This document shows positions 43,728 to 54,752 of a stretch of DNA of 64,000 bases, piece by piece; the first letter of the stretch is position 1, and each line of letters starts with the position of its first letter. This DNA comes from Phaeosaccion multiseriatum. Its lineage: Eukaryota > Ochrophyta, other classes. Below the pieces are notes generated by a model that was not told the DNA's origin, did not search any database, and was given only the letters and a program-made list of their open reading frames with translations. The stretch lies in NCBI GenBank assembly GCA_965112735.1, contig OZ218954.1, positions 3,720,001-3,784,000 of the forward strand. Direction: 5' to 3'. The translations under genes and the position numbers were made by a program.

Positions 43728-44050
43728 CCCTTCGCCCTCCTTCCCACCTCTCGGCCTCAGTAGCCAGCCCCAGAAGCCGCCCTTCCTTTCTCTCTCCTCC
43801 TCTCCCTTTGTCCCTCTCGCTTGTCTTTCCGAGTGAGGCCGCTGTGAGAGCGGGGGAGCAAAGCACACGGCTGTACTGGGGAGATGGGAGGCCAGGAGTG
43901 CAACAGGCAGATGCAGCGTCGAAAGGCACACAGAGAGGGAGACGTACACGCTACACACACACACTCTCCTTTGCATGGAAGGAGGTTCGAGGTTCAAAGA
44001 GTGCCGACCCATAACGTGTCACGCCGATTCGTAAGGCATTAAGAACTTGC
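43728..44050. promoter_or_regulatory. Divergent intergenic region, METTL26 / uncharacterised gene
   Basis: 323 bases separate the METTL26 ATG from the ATG at 44051, so both probably share upstream control sequence. No specific element is recognisable. Confidence 0.4.
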
Positions 44051-44058
44051 ATGTCCAT

Positions 44059-44096
<38 letters not shown>

Positions 44097-45148
44097 GACC
44101 TTGCTCTTTCATCGGGTACCGTGGAACATCGCTGTCCCTCTATCTCCCCTCCCTGACTTACTTCTGCTCTCCGAGCCCCGTGATCATCGCGAAAGAGGAG
44201 GAACTAAAAGTGCTTCGTGAAGAACGTTCCGGCCCCCATGTAGAGGGGCGGGACGCCGTCGCGTACAATAGAGAGGGAGACGATGGAGGAGAAATGATTC
44301 AGCGCTCTGATATTGAGGAAGAGAAGTGGCGGCGCCTCCTGCTAATACCCCCGATATGGCCCCTCTGCAGAAGGGAGGGGGGGGGGGCGCGGGAGGACGA
44401 GCCCTTGCTGCATCGCGGCGATGGGCAAGGGGCTGCAGCAGCCGTTATTGCCGCCCTTGCCGCTGCCGAGCGGGGGGGGAGGGAGCGCGTCGCGTCCTGC
44501 AAACGCTCGCTGTGCCGGGCCGAGAGACAGGCCGAGGCGCAGGAGGCCATCCTGCACGCAGCTTGGCCCGCCTACCAGATGCGGGCCGCGAGAGAGCACT
44601 TCTTCTACAGCCAGCGACTCCTTCACCAGCGGGGCAGGGGGGAGGAGAAGCGACGTATGAGGGCCGCTCTGGAGCGTGCCCTGAGTCTCGCCATGGCCAC
44701 GCAGCGGAGGGAGCGGTGCCTGCTCAGCATGGGCCAAAGGAAGGCGCTTGCTGCTGCTGCTGCTGCTGCTGCTGTTGCTGCTGCTGGTGGGGCATCATAC
44801 CTTGCAGCCGACGACGACGACGACGATGATGATGACGAGGGTGCCCGCTACAGCGCGAGTGGGGAGGACAGTGCCATGGGGAGCGCCACGGAAGCCAAGA
44901 CAGGAGGCGCCCGTCTCAGCAGACGCCGTGGCGAGAAGGCAGCATCCACGCGGGCTTGTGACTTTCCGCAGCGCCCCTCTCGCAAGCAGTGGCCCCTCGG
45001 CCTCCGCCTCCGCTTCAGCGCCTTCAAGGACACCGGCACGGGCCGGCGGGAGGGGCGGGAGGAGGCACACCTCAATGGGGGAGGGGCGGGGGGCGATTAC
45101 TACTCCGAAGGCGGCGAAGTGCCCCTCCTTTCGTCCTCCGGCCTCTGA
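44051..45148 (+). CDS. Uncharacterised Arg/Ala-rich single-exon protein
   Basis: Open frame of 365 residues. The first 45 residues come from a (CT)n-derived Ser/Leu stretch and may be untranslated; the next ATG is at 44294. The core is helical and basic (RCAERQAEAQEAI-like, QMRAAREHFFYSQRLLHQRGRGEEKRRMRAALERALSLA, QRRERCLLSMGQRKAL). It is followed by a poly-Ala run from a GCT repeat and a poly-Asp run from GAC/GAT (44739-44840), then a basic, Ser-poor tail. Neither the family nor any catalytic motif is recognisable. The frame is the longest on either strand here and is not antisense to a better candidate. Confidence 0.5.
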
Positions 45149-46537
45149 AAAGGCACGGAAGATGCAGTCATGCAGATGCAGTGCAGGTGCAGTCATGAAG
45201 ATGCAGTCATGCAGGTGCCGCTCGTGTGCCTCCCTAGGACTGGGCTTTGATTGATTCCTCCAAGTCCATCTCTCCCCCTTTGCACGGGACCGGCCTCTCC
45301 AGCACATACATGTACATTCTCTCATGAGAGGGAGGGGAGGGGGATGTGCTCGTATCAATGACGGGACTCACACAGCCGGACTTGGCTTGGAAACTTGGTC
45401 AGTCTCATATATCATGGACTTGGCTTGGACCTTTTTCAGTCTCATCATATCACTCTCACCTCCCCTCCTTTGTAAGTATGATACGTAAAAAGGGAAGGGA
45501 CAGAAAAATTAAAGGCGCGCACGGCCAAGGTGATAAGGTGGAGACGAAACGTTACTGAAAAAAAAAATCGTGAGAGTTGAGAGTTGGCACCGCACGCGCA
45601 CTTACATCAACGAGAGGTCTAGTTGGACGAGGCCGCAAAGGCAATTCAAACGAAGGCCGCAAAGGTAGTTCAAACGATGCCAGGCCAAGGGGGGCGTCGG
45701 CGCCACGCCCAAATGCAATAGCCAGAATAGCCAGCGAGCGGCAGGGCGTACTTATGTAACTTATGTGCGGATTGGGTGCCCCTGGGGATTGGGGGGTCCC
45801 AATTTGTTCCCTCGCCTCCCTCGCAGACGAGGATAATCGACGAGGCCCCCATTTTGTTTAGTTATTAGTAGTGTGGGGGAAATTAAGCCCTGCCAAGAGG
45901 GCTTGAAGAGGAGCGGCACAGAGAAGGTGAGCAGACAAGCGCGGCGCAACCATTGACGCGGACTCACGGCTGCTCTATTGCAAGAGATGAAGTCTCAATG
46001 ACTAGGCGTAAAGCAGGCGCCAGTGACACAAAGTGCGGAGGTTGAGGCAACCGCCTTACGCCCTGACCAACCAGACCCCCGCCTACCTTCCTTTTCTCCC
46101 TCCTTCCCATGCTTGCACGTCAGTCAGTGCTGCAGTGAATAGGGTTTTTGGGCTCCCCTCACCGTTTTGGTCCCTCGGCCGGCCCTCCGCTCTCTCGTCC
46201 CTCCTTCCCTTCTTCTCTGTCCCTCTCCCGTTCCTCTTAGAAGGCCAAGTCAACAATTCCATTCCGCCTGAGCCTGCGCTGCTCGACTCTGTGCTTGGCC
46301 GCCATGACGCAGTGGTAGCCAAGCGCATCGGTTGCGAGTGGCGAGTAGCCGAGCCTGGCTGGTGTCTCACCTCCCTCGAGTAGCCTAGCTGGTGTCTCAC
46401 CGGTGTGTCACCTCCCTCGTCGGCTACGGGGCGTGCGGCTGGCTTCGTGGCGGGAGGTCTCCTCTGGCGTTGGGTGGTGCCTGTCTTGCTCATCTGAGCT
46501 GCCTGGAAGGCTGGGCGAGTCGAGCGGGGGAGACAGC
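45149..46537. other. Spacer between uncharacterised gene and X-A
   Basis: Contains a GCAGTCATGCAGATGCAG cluster (45160-45225), a duplicated GAAGGCCGCAAAGG/AATTCAAACGA segment (45628-45680) and, from about 45884, the left outer end of the palindrome that mirrors 52155-53036. The last 600 bases are the upstream region of gene X-A. Confidence 0.65.
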
Positions 46538-48070
46538 ATGGTGACGAAGAAGGAGCGTGCGAAGGACAAAAGAAAAAAGTTGGAGGGGTTTCAAAAAGCG
46601 ATGGGTGAGGACAGGGTCAACGATATACGCATAGCGGTGTCCAAGACCCCTGGCAGCAAGGATTTCAAGGATGGTGATGACGCCCACCAGCTTTGGTTTA
46701 AGCACTTCGACGCCTTACGGATGCGAGGCGTCAGAGCCGCGGAAAGAAAAAGCGAAGAAGAGGGACGCCTTCTTACCAACGAAGAGAGGGGCATCATTAT
46801 CGAGCAAGCCAGGGCCCTTATCCCCGAGGGGCCCACGAGTACGGAGCTGGCCGACTATCCGACCTTCAACCCTGGGTGGAACCCCCCGGTCGAAACTTTC
46901 GAGGACTGGTATGCCTTCAAGGCTGGCGTTGAGGGTCATGGCAACCAAGGATCCACTCAGCCCTCCAGCAGCAGTAGCAGTGGCGGCGGTGGCAGCGGTG
47001 GGGGCGGCGGCAGCGCGCCGTCCAAGAAGAAGAAAGGCCAAAAGAAAGGAGGGGCGAGAGCAGTCAAGGAAGAGAAGCCTGAGCCGTCCAAGAAGAAAGG
47101 CCAAAAGAAAGGAGGGGCGAGGGCAGTCAAGGAAGAGAAGCCTGAACCATGCAAGAAGAAGAAAGGCCAAAAGAAAGGAGGGGCGAGAGCAGTCAAGGAA
47201 GAGAAGCCTGAGAGCGCCAAGGGTGTGTCTGTGCCTGGACGAGTAGCGAAGCGAGGAAGAGGAGGAGCGTGTGACAGCCCCGCCCACCCTTGGAGGACCG
47301 ACAAGAAGCCCAAGCGCGAGCACACCAACACCATGGGCAACATGGACAAGATGGGCAAGATGGACATGAAGCACCCTGCCGCCGCGCTGACTCAGGAGGC
47401 TGACTTTGAGCAGTTTGAGCGCCTCGAGTGGGGAGGCACGCCCCTGCTGGACGAGAGCGTCTTGCTGGAGGACAGCGTCTGGCTGGACGAGAGCGTCTTG
47501 CTGGAGGACAGCGAGGCACAAAGCGAGACGCAGGAGGTGCCGTTCGTTCCCGCAGACTCCACCTTGGAGAGCTGGCTTCAAACCGCAGATCCTCAGCCCT
47601 TTCTGCGCGAGGGAGCACAGCTCAGCACGATTACGAGCCCGACAGAGCCGAGCCCGAGCCTCACGGACTTGCCCACCTTCTTCGGCCCCGAGGGTGAGGG
47701 GGAGGTCTGGGCCTCTTCCTCGCCCTCTCCGCCCTGCCCATCGACGTCTCCTCCTCCTACGACAGCGACGCTGCCCGTGGCTGACTCGGAGCTGGGAGGG
47801 GAGCATAGCGACTCGGAGCCCCTCCTCATGCCCCTCCACCTACCCCAGTCCGTCATGATGATGAGCTCGGAGAGGATCCTGGCGGCCCCGATGGGCGCCG
47901 TCGTGGTGGCACCGCACGAGCAGCAGTTGGTGATACAAGAGCAACAGCAGCAGCAGCAGCAGTCATACAGGCAGCAGCAGGTCTTCAAGGCCTGGACATT
48001 GGAGGCGCTGCCCCTCTCGATGGTGCTGGCATTTCTTGACGCGTGTGGTGATGATCGGCATGAGGCTTGA
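46538..48070 (+). CDS. Family X protein, copy A
   Basis: Single exon, 510 residues from the ATG at 46538; the frame is open to 46403 but without an ATG. Order: a basic helical N-terminus (MVTKKERAKDKRKKLEGF); a compact region of about 130 residues with RVNDIRIAVS, LWFKHFDALRMRGVRAAE, IIIEQARALIP and ADYPTFNPGW, probably a folded domain; a Ser/Gly linker; three copies of a Lys-rich KKGQKKGGARAVKEEKPE unit (possible nuclear localisation); a GKM/DKM methionine repeat; acidic/hydrophobic LLDESVLLEDS repeats; a Pro/Ser-rich block; and a Q-rich C-terminus containing QLVIQEQ. It looks like a DNA-associated or transcriptional regulator, but this is inference; the N-terminal domain is not one I know. 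Copies B and C share the order. Confidence 0.75.
   Translation: MVTKKERAKDKRKKLEGFQKAMGEDRVNDIRIAVSKTPGSKDFKDGDDAHQLWFKHFDALRMRGVRAAERKSEEEGRLLTNEERGIIIEQARALIPEGPTSTELADYPTFNPGWNPPVETFEDWYAFKAGVEGHGNQGSTQPSSSSSSGGGGSGGGGGSAPSKKKKGQKKGGARAVKEEKPEPSKKKGQKKGGARAVKEEKPEPCKKKKGQKKGGARAVKEEKPESAKGVSVPGRVAKRGRGGACDSPAHPWRTDKKPKREHTNTMGNMDKMGKMDMKHPAAALTQEADFEQFERLEWGGTPLLDESVLLEDSVWLDESVLLEDSEAQSETQEVPFVPADSTLESWLQTADPQPFLREGAQLSTITSPTEPSPSLTDLPTFFGPEGEGEVWASSSPSPPCPSTSPPPTTATLPVADSELGGEHSDSEPLLMPLHLPQSVMMMSSERILAAPMGAVVVAPHEQQLVIQEQQQQQQQSYRQQQVFKAWTLEALPLSMVLAFLDACGDDRHEA
47018..47215 (+). repeat. Triplicated Lys-rich unit inside X-A
   Basis: A unit of about 63-66 bases encoding KKGQKKGGARAVKEEKPE occurs three times in A and once in B and C. 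Confidence 0.88.
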
Positions 48071-49047
48071 CAGAGTCATGAGAGGCGCTAACGAGGAGGA
48101 AAGGCACTTCTTTCAAGAGTGACCAAGGCTTCACTTCACAGGAGCAAAGCCACGGGGCTACCAGTTCGTGCACCAGCCAGTACGTGCACCAGTACCAAGT
48201 GCATACATCAGGCCATCACGCCGTGGCCATCAAACCGTGGCGAGGGGAGCCGAAGGACCAAGGACACTTCAGGAGGATTGAGGTCACCTCAGGAGGATTG
48301 CGGCAGGGAGTGGTGGCCGGGGGGGGGGTTCGCAGAGGGCATAGAGTAATGCATAGAGCTCTTCTTTGGCAGCGGTTCGTTTTGTGACTGTGAGACTTGT
48401 GTTACAGTGGGGTACTTGTTGTAGTGGGGTAACGGTATTGTGAGTTTAATTTATGTCAAATAGTGGAATAGTGGGGCGGCGAGGAGCGGCGAGGAGCGTT
48501 CTGAGTTTAATTTATGTCAAATAGTGGAATAGAGGAGCGGCGAGGAGCGGTTTGAGTTTAATTTGTGTCAAATAGTGGAATAGAGGAGCGGCTGTGGCGA
48601 ATTTGAGTGGCGAGACACACGAGAGAGCCGAAGAGAAGGTAACAGGGTGTCTTGTGCCTGCGGGGGGCAGGGGGGGTTGAGGCGTGGGGTGAGGGTCATG
48701 TATGTGGGATCAAAAGAATCAAATCACATTTAAAATGATAAAGGGAGGCCGAGACTTTAGGAAGGTGGCAGGCCATGAGACCAGCCTGCTCATACCCGCC
48801 CCGCTGGGTCACTGGGGTCAACCGGTCGAGTGGGCAGTGGGCAGTGGGGCAGTGGCTGGGCCTGCTCTTCTTTGGCAGCACTCTGCCCCAGCAAACGGCC
48901 GCTCTTTTGTCCTCGAGGGAGCACTTTACATATATATCGTATCGTATGGTGTTGTCACAAAGAGCAGTCAATGAAATGAGTGCGTGGGGGCGTGCGTGAA
49001 ATCGACATCGATTCTTGGCAATTGGAGTTTGCGCTGAAAAGTGTACA
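48071..49047. other. Spacer 3' of X-A
   Basis: Contains a three-copy direct repeat near 48430-48600 (TTTAATTTATGTCAAATAGTGGAATAG plus GAGGAGCGGCGAGGAGCG). From 48700 on lie the inverted counterparts of the sequences flanking the CACTGCCT minisatellite at 49630-50220. No gene. Confidence 0.7.
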
Positions 49048-49227
49048 GCCGTGCCAACAGTGCCCAGTGCGGGGATGGGCTTCTTCAGAGCCCTGCTGTG
49101 CCCCGAGGAGAGAGTGATGCTCGGCCCCGGGGGGGAAGTGCTGCCCCCCGGGGGTAGCTTGACCGCGCTGAGCGACAAGGATGTGCTGGAGATGCTCCCC
49201 TCCTTCGAGGAATTCATGCAGTTGTAG
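49048..49227 (+). pseudogene. Family Y, 3' fragment (F)
   Basis: Encodes only the last 50-odd residues of family Y (SAGMGFFRALLCPEERVML through LPSFEEFMQL) and its stop, nearly identical to copies D and E. Everything upstream is replaced by inverted spacer sequence. It sits at the centre of the palindrome, so it is likely the breakpoint left by the inversion. Confidence 0.85.
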
Positions 49228-49355
49228 GCATATGGGTGTATATAGGTAGACGACTTTGGAGGCTGGCGACTTGTTGACTGGCCCTAATAGGAATCAACCA
49301 AAGACTTAGGTGCACTGGCGACGGGTGGGGGGTGCACATATGGGGGCGACGCGGG

Positions 49356-49360
<5 letters not shown>

Positions 49361-49406
<46 letters not shown>
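49361..49406. repeat. (GT)n microsatellite in Y 3' flank
   Basis: GT run downstream of fragment F. The same site in unit 2 (54886-54950) is longer and more interrupted. Confidence 0.92.
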
Positions 49407-49407
<1 letters not shown>

Positions 49408-49627
49408 TGTGTAGAGGGCCCGCTAGGAACCCGTTTAGAAGGGGCGGGGGGGAGGCCATCAGCGCAAACTCCAATTGCCAATAATCGATTTCACGCACGC
49501 CCCCACGTACTCACTGACTGCTCTTCGTAACAACACCATATATAAACTTACATAAACTTACTGCTCCCTCGAGGGCAGCAGAGCGGCCGTTTGCTTGGGC
49601 CAGACGGCTGCCGAACAAGAGCAGGCC

Positions 49628-50220
49628 CCACTGCCTCACTGCCTCACTGCCTCACTGCCTCACTATCTCACTACCTCACTGCCTCACTACCTCACTGCCT
49701 CACTGCCCCACTGCCTCACTGCCTCACTGCCTCACTGCCTTACTGCCTCACTGCCCCACTGCCTCACTGCCTCACTGCCTCACTGCCTCACTGCCTCACT
49801 GCCTCACTGCCTCACTGCCTTACTGCCTCACTGCCTCACTGCCTCACTGCCTCACTGCCTCACTGCCTCACTGCCTCACTGCCTCACTGCCTCACTGCAT
49901 CACTGCTCACTGCCTCACGCGCCTCACTGCCTCACTGCCTCACTGCCTCACTGCCTCACTGCCTCACTGCCTTACTGCCTCACTGCCTCACTGCCTCACT
50001 GCCTCACTGCCTCACTGCCTCACTGCCTCACTGCCTCACCGCCTCACTGCCTCACTACCGCACTGCCTCACTGCCTCACTGCCTCACTGCCTCACTACCT
50101 CTCTGCCTCACTGCCTCACTGCCTCACTGCCTCACTGCCTCACTGCCTCACTGCCTCACTGCCTCACTGCATCCCTGCCTCACTGCCTCACTGCCTTACT
50201 GCCTCACTGCCCCATTGCCC
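49628..50220. repeat. (CACTGCCT)n minisatellite, array 1
   Basis: About 74 octamer units with ACC, CCC, TTA and ATC variants. No octamer phase yields a stop, so two frames stay open for over 220 codons; these are not genes. Confidence 0.97.
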
Positions 50221-50450
50221 CACTCGACCGCTCTCAACCCCACTAGCCTCCACTCGACCGCTTGACCCCAGTGACCCCAGTGGGACGTGCTTGACCCCAG
50301 TGACCCCAGTGGGACGTGCATGAGCAGGCTGGTCTGATGGTCTGCTGCCAGCATTCTAAACTCTCGACCTCCCTTTACTATTTCAAGTCGATCTATTGAT
50401 CCCACACGACCCTCCTGCCAGTAGCCTAGCTAGCGCCTCTCATGACTCTG

Positions 50451-50567
50451 TCAAGCCTCATGCCAAGCATCAAGACACGCGTCAAGACACGCCCGCGCCA
50501 TCGAGAGGGGCAGCGCCTCCAATGTCCGTATCTGCCGCTGCCTGTAAGACTGCTGCTGCCTGTATGA

Positions 50568-50631
<64 letters not shown>

Positions 50632-52154
50632 TCTTGTATCACCAACTGCTGCTCATGCGGTGCCACCACGACGGCGCCCATCTGGGCCGCCAGGATCCTC
50701 TCCGAGCTCATCATCATGACGGACTGGGGTAGGTGGAGGGGCATGAGGAGGGGCTCCGAGTCGCCATGCTCCCCTCCCAGCTCCGAGTCAGCCACGGGCA
50801 TCGTCGCTGTCGTAGGAGGAGGAGACGTCGATGGGCAGGGCGGAGAGGGCGAGGAAGAGGCCCAGACCTCCCCCTCACCCTCGGGGCCGAAGAAGGTGGG
50901 CAAGTCCGTGAGGCTCGGGCTCATGAGGAGCAGGAACTCCGAGTCGCCATGCTCCCCTCCCAGCTCCGAGTCAGCCATGGGCATCGTCGCTGTCGTAGGA
51001 GGAGGAGACGTCGATGGGCAGGGCGGCGAGGGCGAGGAAGAGGCCCAGACCTTCTCCTCACCCTCGGGGCCGAAGAGGATGGGCAAGTCCGTGAGGCTCG
51101 GGCTCGGCTCTGTCGGGCTCGTAATCGTGCTGAGCTGTGCTCCCTCGCGCAGAAAGGGCTGAGGATCTGCGGTTCGAAGCCAGCTCTCCAAGGTGGAGTC
51201 TGCGGGAACGAACGGCACCTCCTGCGTCTCGCTTTGTGCCTCGCTGTCCTCCAGCAAGACGCTCTCGTCCAGCCAGACGCTGTCCTCCAGCAAGACGCTC
51301 TCGTCCAGCAGGGGCGTGCCTCCCCACTCGAGGCGCTCAAACTGCTCAAAGTCAGCCTCCTGAGTCAGCGCGGCGGCAGGGTGCTTCATGTCCATCTTGT
51401 CCATCTTGCCCATCTTGCCCATCTTGCCCATCTTGCCCATCTTGCCCATCTTGCCCATGGTGTTGGTGTGCTCGCGCTTGGGCTTCTTGTCGGTCCTCCA
51501 AGGGTGGGCGGGGCTGCCACGCGCTCCTCCTCTTCCTCGCTTCGCCTCTCGTCCAGGCACAGACACACCCTTGGCGCTCTCAGGCTTCTCTTCCTTGACT
51601 GCTCTCGCCCCTCCTTTCTTTTGGCCTTTCCTCTTCTTGGACGGCGCGCTGCCACCGCCGCCCCCACCCCTGCCACCGCCGCCACTGCTGCTGCTGCTGC
51701 TGCTGCTGCTGCCACTAGAGGGCTGCCTGGATCCTTTCTTGGGCTTTTTGCCATGACCCTCAACGCCAGCCTTGAAGACATTCCAGTCCTCGACAGTTTC
51801 CACCGAGGGCGACCACCCAGGGTTGAAGGTCGGATAGTCGGCCAGCTCCGTACTCGTGGGCCCCCCGGGGATAAGGGCCCTGGCTTGCTCGATAATGATG
51901 CCCCTCTCTTGGTTGGTAAGAAGGCGTCCCTCTTCCTCGCTTTTTTTTCCCGCGGCTCTGACGCCTCGCATCCGTACGGATTCGAAGTGCCTAAACCAAA
52001 ACTGCTCGATCTCAGTACGTATCTTCCAACACCTGCTGCCAGGGCTCTGGGACACCGCTATGCGTACATCGTTGACCTTGTCCCGACCGTGCACTTCTTG
52101 AAGCCTCTCCAGCTCTGCTCTTTTGCTTGCCGCACCCTCCTCCTTCGTCACCAT
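50451..52154 (-). CDS. Family X protein, copy B
   Basis: Single exon, 567 residues from the ATG at 52154. Same layout as copy A, but the first 65 or so residues differ at many amino-acid positions (MVTKEEGAASKRAELERLQEVHGRDKV) while the rest is nearly identical. Differences in repeat number: one Lys-rich unit instead of three, a longer GKMGKM run of seven or so units, a Pro/Ser/Glu block (SLTDLP..FFGPEGE type, about 55 residues) present twice instead of once, and a longer poly-Gln of about 20 residues. A 519-codon open frame on the opposite strand is a shadow. Divergent from Y-D across a 1.1-kb spacer. Confidence 0.78.
50570..50634 (-). repeat. (CAG)n poly-glutamine tract in X-B
   Basis: On the coding strand a CAG/CAA run near the C-terminus encodes about 20 glutamines. 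A and C carry eight and five, respectively. Confidence 0.92.
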
Positions 52155-53283
52155 GCTGTCTGTCTCCCCCGCTCGACTCGCCCAGCCTTCCAGGCAGCGC
52201 GCTCAGATGAGCAAGGCAGGCACCAGCCAACGCCAGATGAGGCCTCCCGCCACGCAGCCAGCCACACCCCCCGAAGCCGACGAGGGAGCTGAGACAGATG
52301 CGCTTTGACTACCACCGCGTCAAGGCGGTGATGTGCAGAGCCGAGCAGGGCAGACTCAGCAGCAGCAGGAGCGAGGAATGGAATCGTTGCTTGACTTGTT
52401 GGCCTTCTTGTGCTTCTTGTTGTAGTACTAGGCCTTACAGCTGCGGACACATTTCCAGACGGGGCGAGTGGGGGGGTGGGGGTTGAGCGTGCTTGTCCTT
52501 GGCCATCATCAGATTTCCCGCCTTGCTTTTGACTTCTTGCTTCTTCTCGCTCGCAAAACTCAGACTTTCTTTGTCTAGGCAACTCACCTTCTTCTTCTCC
52601 CCCACTAGGCTGTTCCTCTTGTCTTTTCTCTACGTCCCTCGATCTCCCTGGCAGTATGGAAAAGAGGAACGGGAGAGGGACAGAGAAGAAGGGAAGGAGG
52701 GAGCGAGTCGACAGCGGCCGGCCGGCCGGCCGAGCGAGCGAGCACCAATACGGTGAGTCGAGGGGAGCCCAAAAAACCCTATCCACTGCAGCACTGACTG
52801 ACGTGCAAGCATGGGAAGGAAGGAGAATAGGAAGGTGGGCTGGGGCCTGGTTGGTCAGGAAGGCTTGCGTAATAAGGTCCGCACTTCGTGCTCTAGTACT
52901 GGCTGCTATAGACACAAATTTCTCTCTTTCTCTTTCCTTTCTTTTTCCGTGTGCCCGCGTCACTGCTTGCGCCGCGCGGGTCTGCTCACCTTCTCTGTGC
53001 CGCTCCTGTTGTAGCCCTCTTGGCAGGGCTTGGTGAGGCAGGGCTTGGTGTCCAAGAGGAGAGTACTTCAGCGTTGCAAAATCATTTGTGATTGTGATGA
53101 ATGTTTTCACCATGATCCGCAAATCTGTGAGGAGAAAAGTTTCGAGACCCCTAGAGGACCCCCAGGGGGGACGCCGTTCAGAAAAGGTAAAGCATTCCCC
53201 CCTATGCCACTGGCAGCTTGGCCTTCCCCCCTATGCGGTCCACTGGCAGCTTGCACTTGGCCTTCGAAGAAGCACCCTCAGGC
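52155..53283. promoter_or_regulatory. Shared upstream spacer of X-B and Y-D
   Basis: X-B (minus) and Y-D (plus) are divergent with 1,129 bases between them. The same spacer, with deletions, separates X-C and Y-E (57965-58895). It contains a (GGCC)n palindromic cluster near 52715-52730 and a T-rich stretch near 52915-52950. A bidirectional promoter is inferred only from orientation and from retention in both units. Confidence 0.4.
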
Positions 53284-54752
53284 ATGGCGAACAAGGCGGG
53301 GAACAAGTCGGGGAACAAGTCGGGCGGCAGCAGGAAGAGAACTAAGAAGGACAGAGGTAGCAGCAGCAGCAGCAGCAGCAGCAGGAAGAAGCCCAAGAAG
53401 GCTCTTCCACTGGGGTGTCAGTTCCGCCATCATTGCAGCAGTGCTCCTTTGCAGAACAGGTGCTGCCCATGGTCAAGGCCTTCGAGCAGGGCGTCAGATG
53501 CTTGGAGGCCAGATTCTGTGAGGTAGGAGGAGAAGAGCTGCCGCCCTTCAGCCCCACCACTGCTGGCACAACGACGGCGTTGACGGACACACCATTGGCA
53601 GCACTGCTCCACCAGTCCCAGCAACAAGCCCAACGCCAACACGAAGGCCAGCAAGAAGGCAGTGTAGAGGAAGCACTTCTCGACGCGTTCCAGCAATACG
53701 TGCGGCAGCTGCTGGAGAGGCCCCTGCTGCTGTGCACGGTGGAGGACGAGGTGGCGCTGCGAGGGGTGGGGCGGCGATGGGCTCCCTCCCCAAAGGAAAT
53801 GCTCTCTCAGGTGCAGGAGCTGAGGGCCGAGGGGGAGGGCCTCGGGGAAAAGCTCCAAGACGTCCTCCTTCGGTGGCAGGCGAGCACGAGTGCGAGGCCT
53901 ACTTCTTGCACTCCGGAGCAGCAGGGGGGGCTCCCCATGTACACGAAGAGAGGGAAGGAAGGGGAAGAGCACCAGTGCCAGCAGCAGGAGAGCAAGCTCA
54001 ACCACGAGACCAAGACCAAGGATGCCAACAAGAAGGAGAAGGCCGCCCCTCTTCTTGGCATCGAAGGGAAGGAGGTCGACGAGGCGGCTCTCCACCTCCT
54101 GCGCATCCCCCCCCCGCCTCCTCTCAGCAGGACGATGTCCATGCAGCTCCCGGAGAAGGAGAAGGAGAAGCCGTGTGAGAAAGAGGCACAGCAGGGGGAG
54201 GTGATCAGGGCCTCCTCCAGCAAGAAGGAGGGGGGGCAGTGGGAGGCGGAAGCGGCGGAGAAAGCGCCGCCTCCCAGTCTGGCGCCGGCCGAGGAGGAGC
54301 AGCAGGGCCAACAACTAGCAGCGGTGTAGCAACAACACGCTCAACAACAAGTGGTGGCCTCCACCTGTGCCGGTGCTGCCGCTGGTGACGGGGTAGACTC
54401 GGAGGCGGAGGAGCAGCAGCAAACAGAGCGGCAGCAAACAGGGCGGCAGCAAACACAGCAGCAGCAAGCAGAGCAGGCCACGCAGCAGGAGAAGGCAGCA
54501 GAGGGAGGGGCCTGCCGCAGCAGTACCGACCAAAGCTCCGGCCTGAGCTGGGGCACGGACCTGCCCCTCGAGGCCGTGCCAACAGTGCCCAGTGCGGGGA
54601 TGGGCTTCTTCAGAGCCCTGCTGTGCCCCGAGGAGAGAGTGATGCTGGGCCCCGGGGGGGAAGTGCTGCCCCCCGGGGGTAGCTTGACCGCGCTGAGCGA
54701 CAAGGATGTGCTGGAGATGCTCCCCTCCTTCGAGGAATTCATGCAGTTGTAG
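53284..54752 (+). pseudogene. Family Y, broken copy (D)
   Basis: Nearly identical in DNA to intact copy E over about 1.45 kb but carries two disruptions. Near 53394 it lacks four bases of a CAAGCAAG duplication, shifting the frame right after the N-terminal Ser-rich tract. At 54327-54329 a GAG codon is TAG. Residual open frames cover 53284-53526 and 53415-54329. The C-terminal 140 codons remain open but lie downstream of the stop. Unless the assembly is wrong, this copy cannot make the full protein. Confidence 0.85.

Larger units (their letters stand above)
45884..49045. repeat. Palindrome, left arm (contains X-A)
   Basis: Reverse complement, with divergence and indels, of about 49455-53036. 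The outer boundary word AAGCCCTGCCAAGAGGGCT (45888-45906) mirrors AGCCCTCTTGGCAGGGCTT at about 53013. Inner blocks mirror too: 48770-48870 matches 50200-50340 and 48880-49040 matches 49455-49610. The CACTGCCT minisatellite of the right arm is reduced here to a few GGGCAGTG units near 48832. Confidence 0.8.
49455..53036. repeat. Palindrome, right arm (contains X-B)
   Basis: Mirror of 45884-49045, with the CACTGCCT array expanded. It also forms the first unit of the tandem duplication. Confidence 0.8.

Noticed and set aside
43990-44025. GGTTCGAGGTTC near 43986 as a possible tRNA B-box
   Set aside because: No A-box or cloverleaf stems could be drawn around it.
49591-50323. Open frames of 224-242 codons reading CLTASLPH repeats (also 55127-56014)
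   Set aside because: Produced by the CACTGCCT octamer, which has no stop in those phases; no start context or non-repeat sequence.
50733-52292. 519-codon open frame on the plus strand opposite X-B (similar at 56396-58012 and 46715-47839)
   Set aside because: It is antisense to X in every copy. Its peptide is R/L/A-rich shadow sequence, and the X strand has coherent domain order and frame-preserving repeats.
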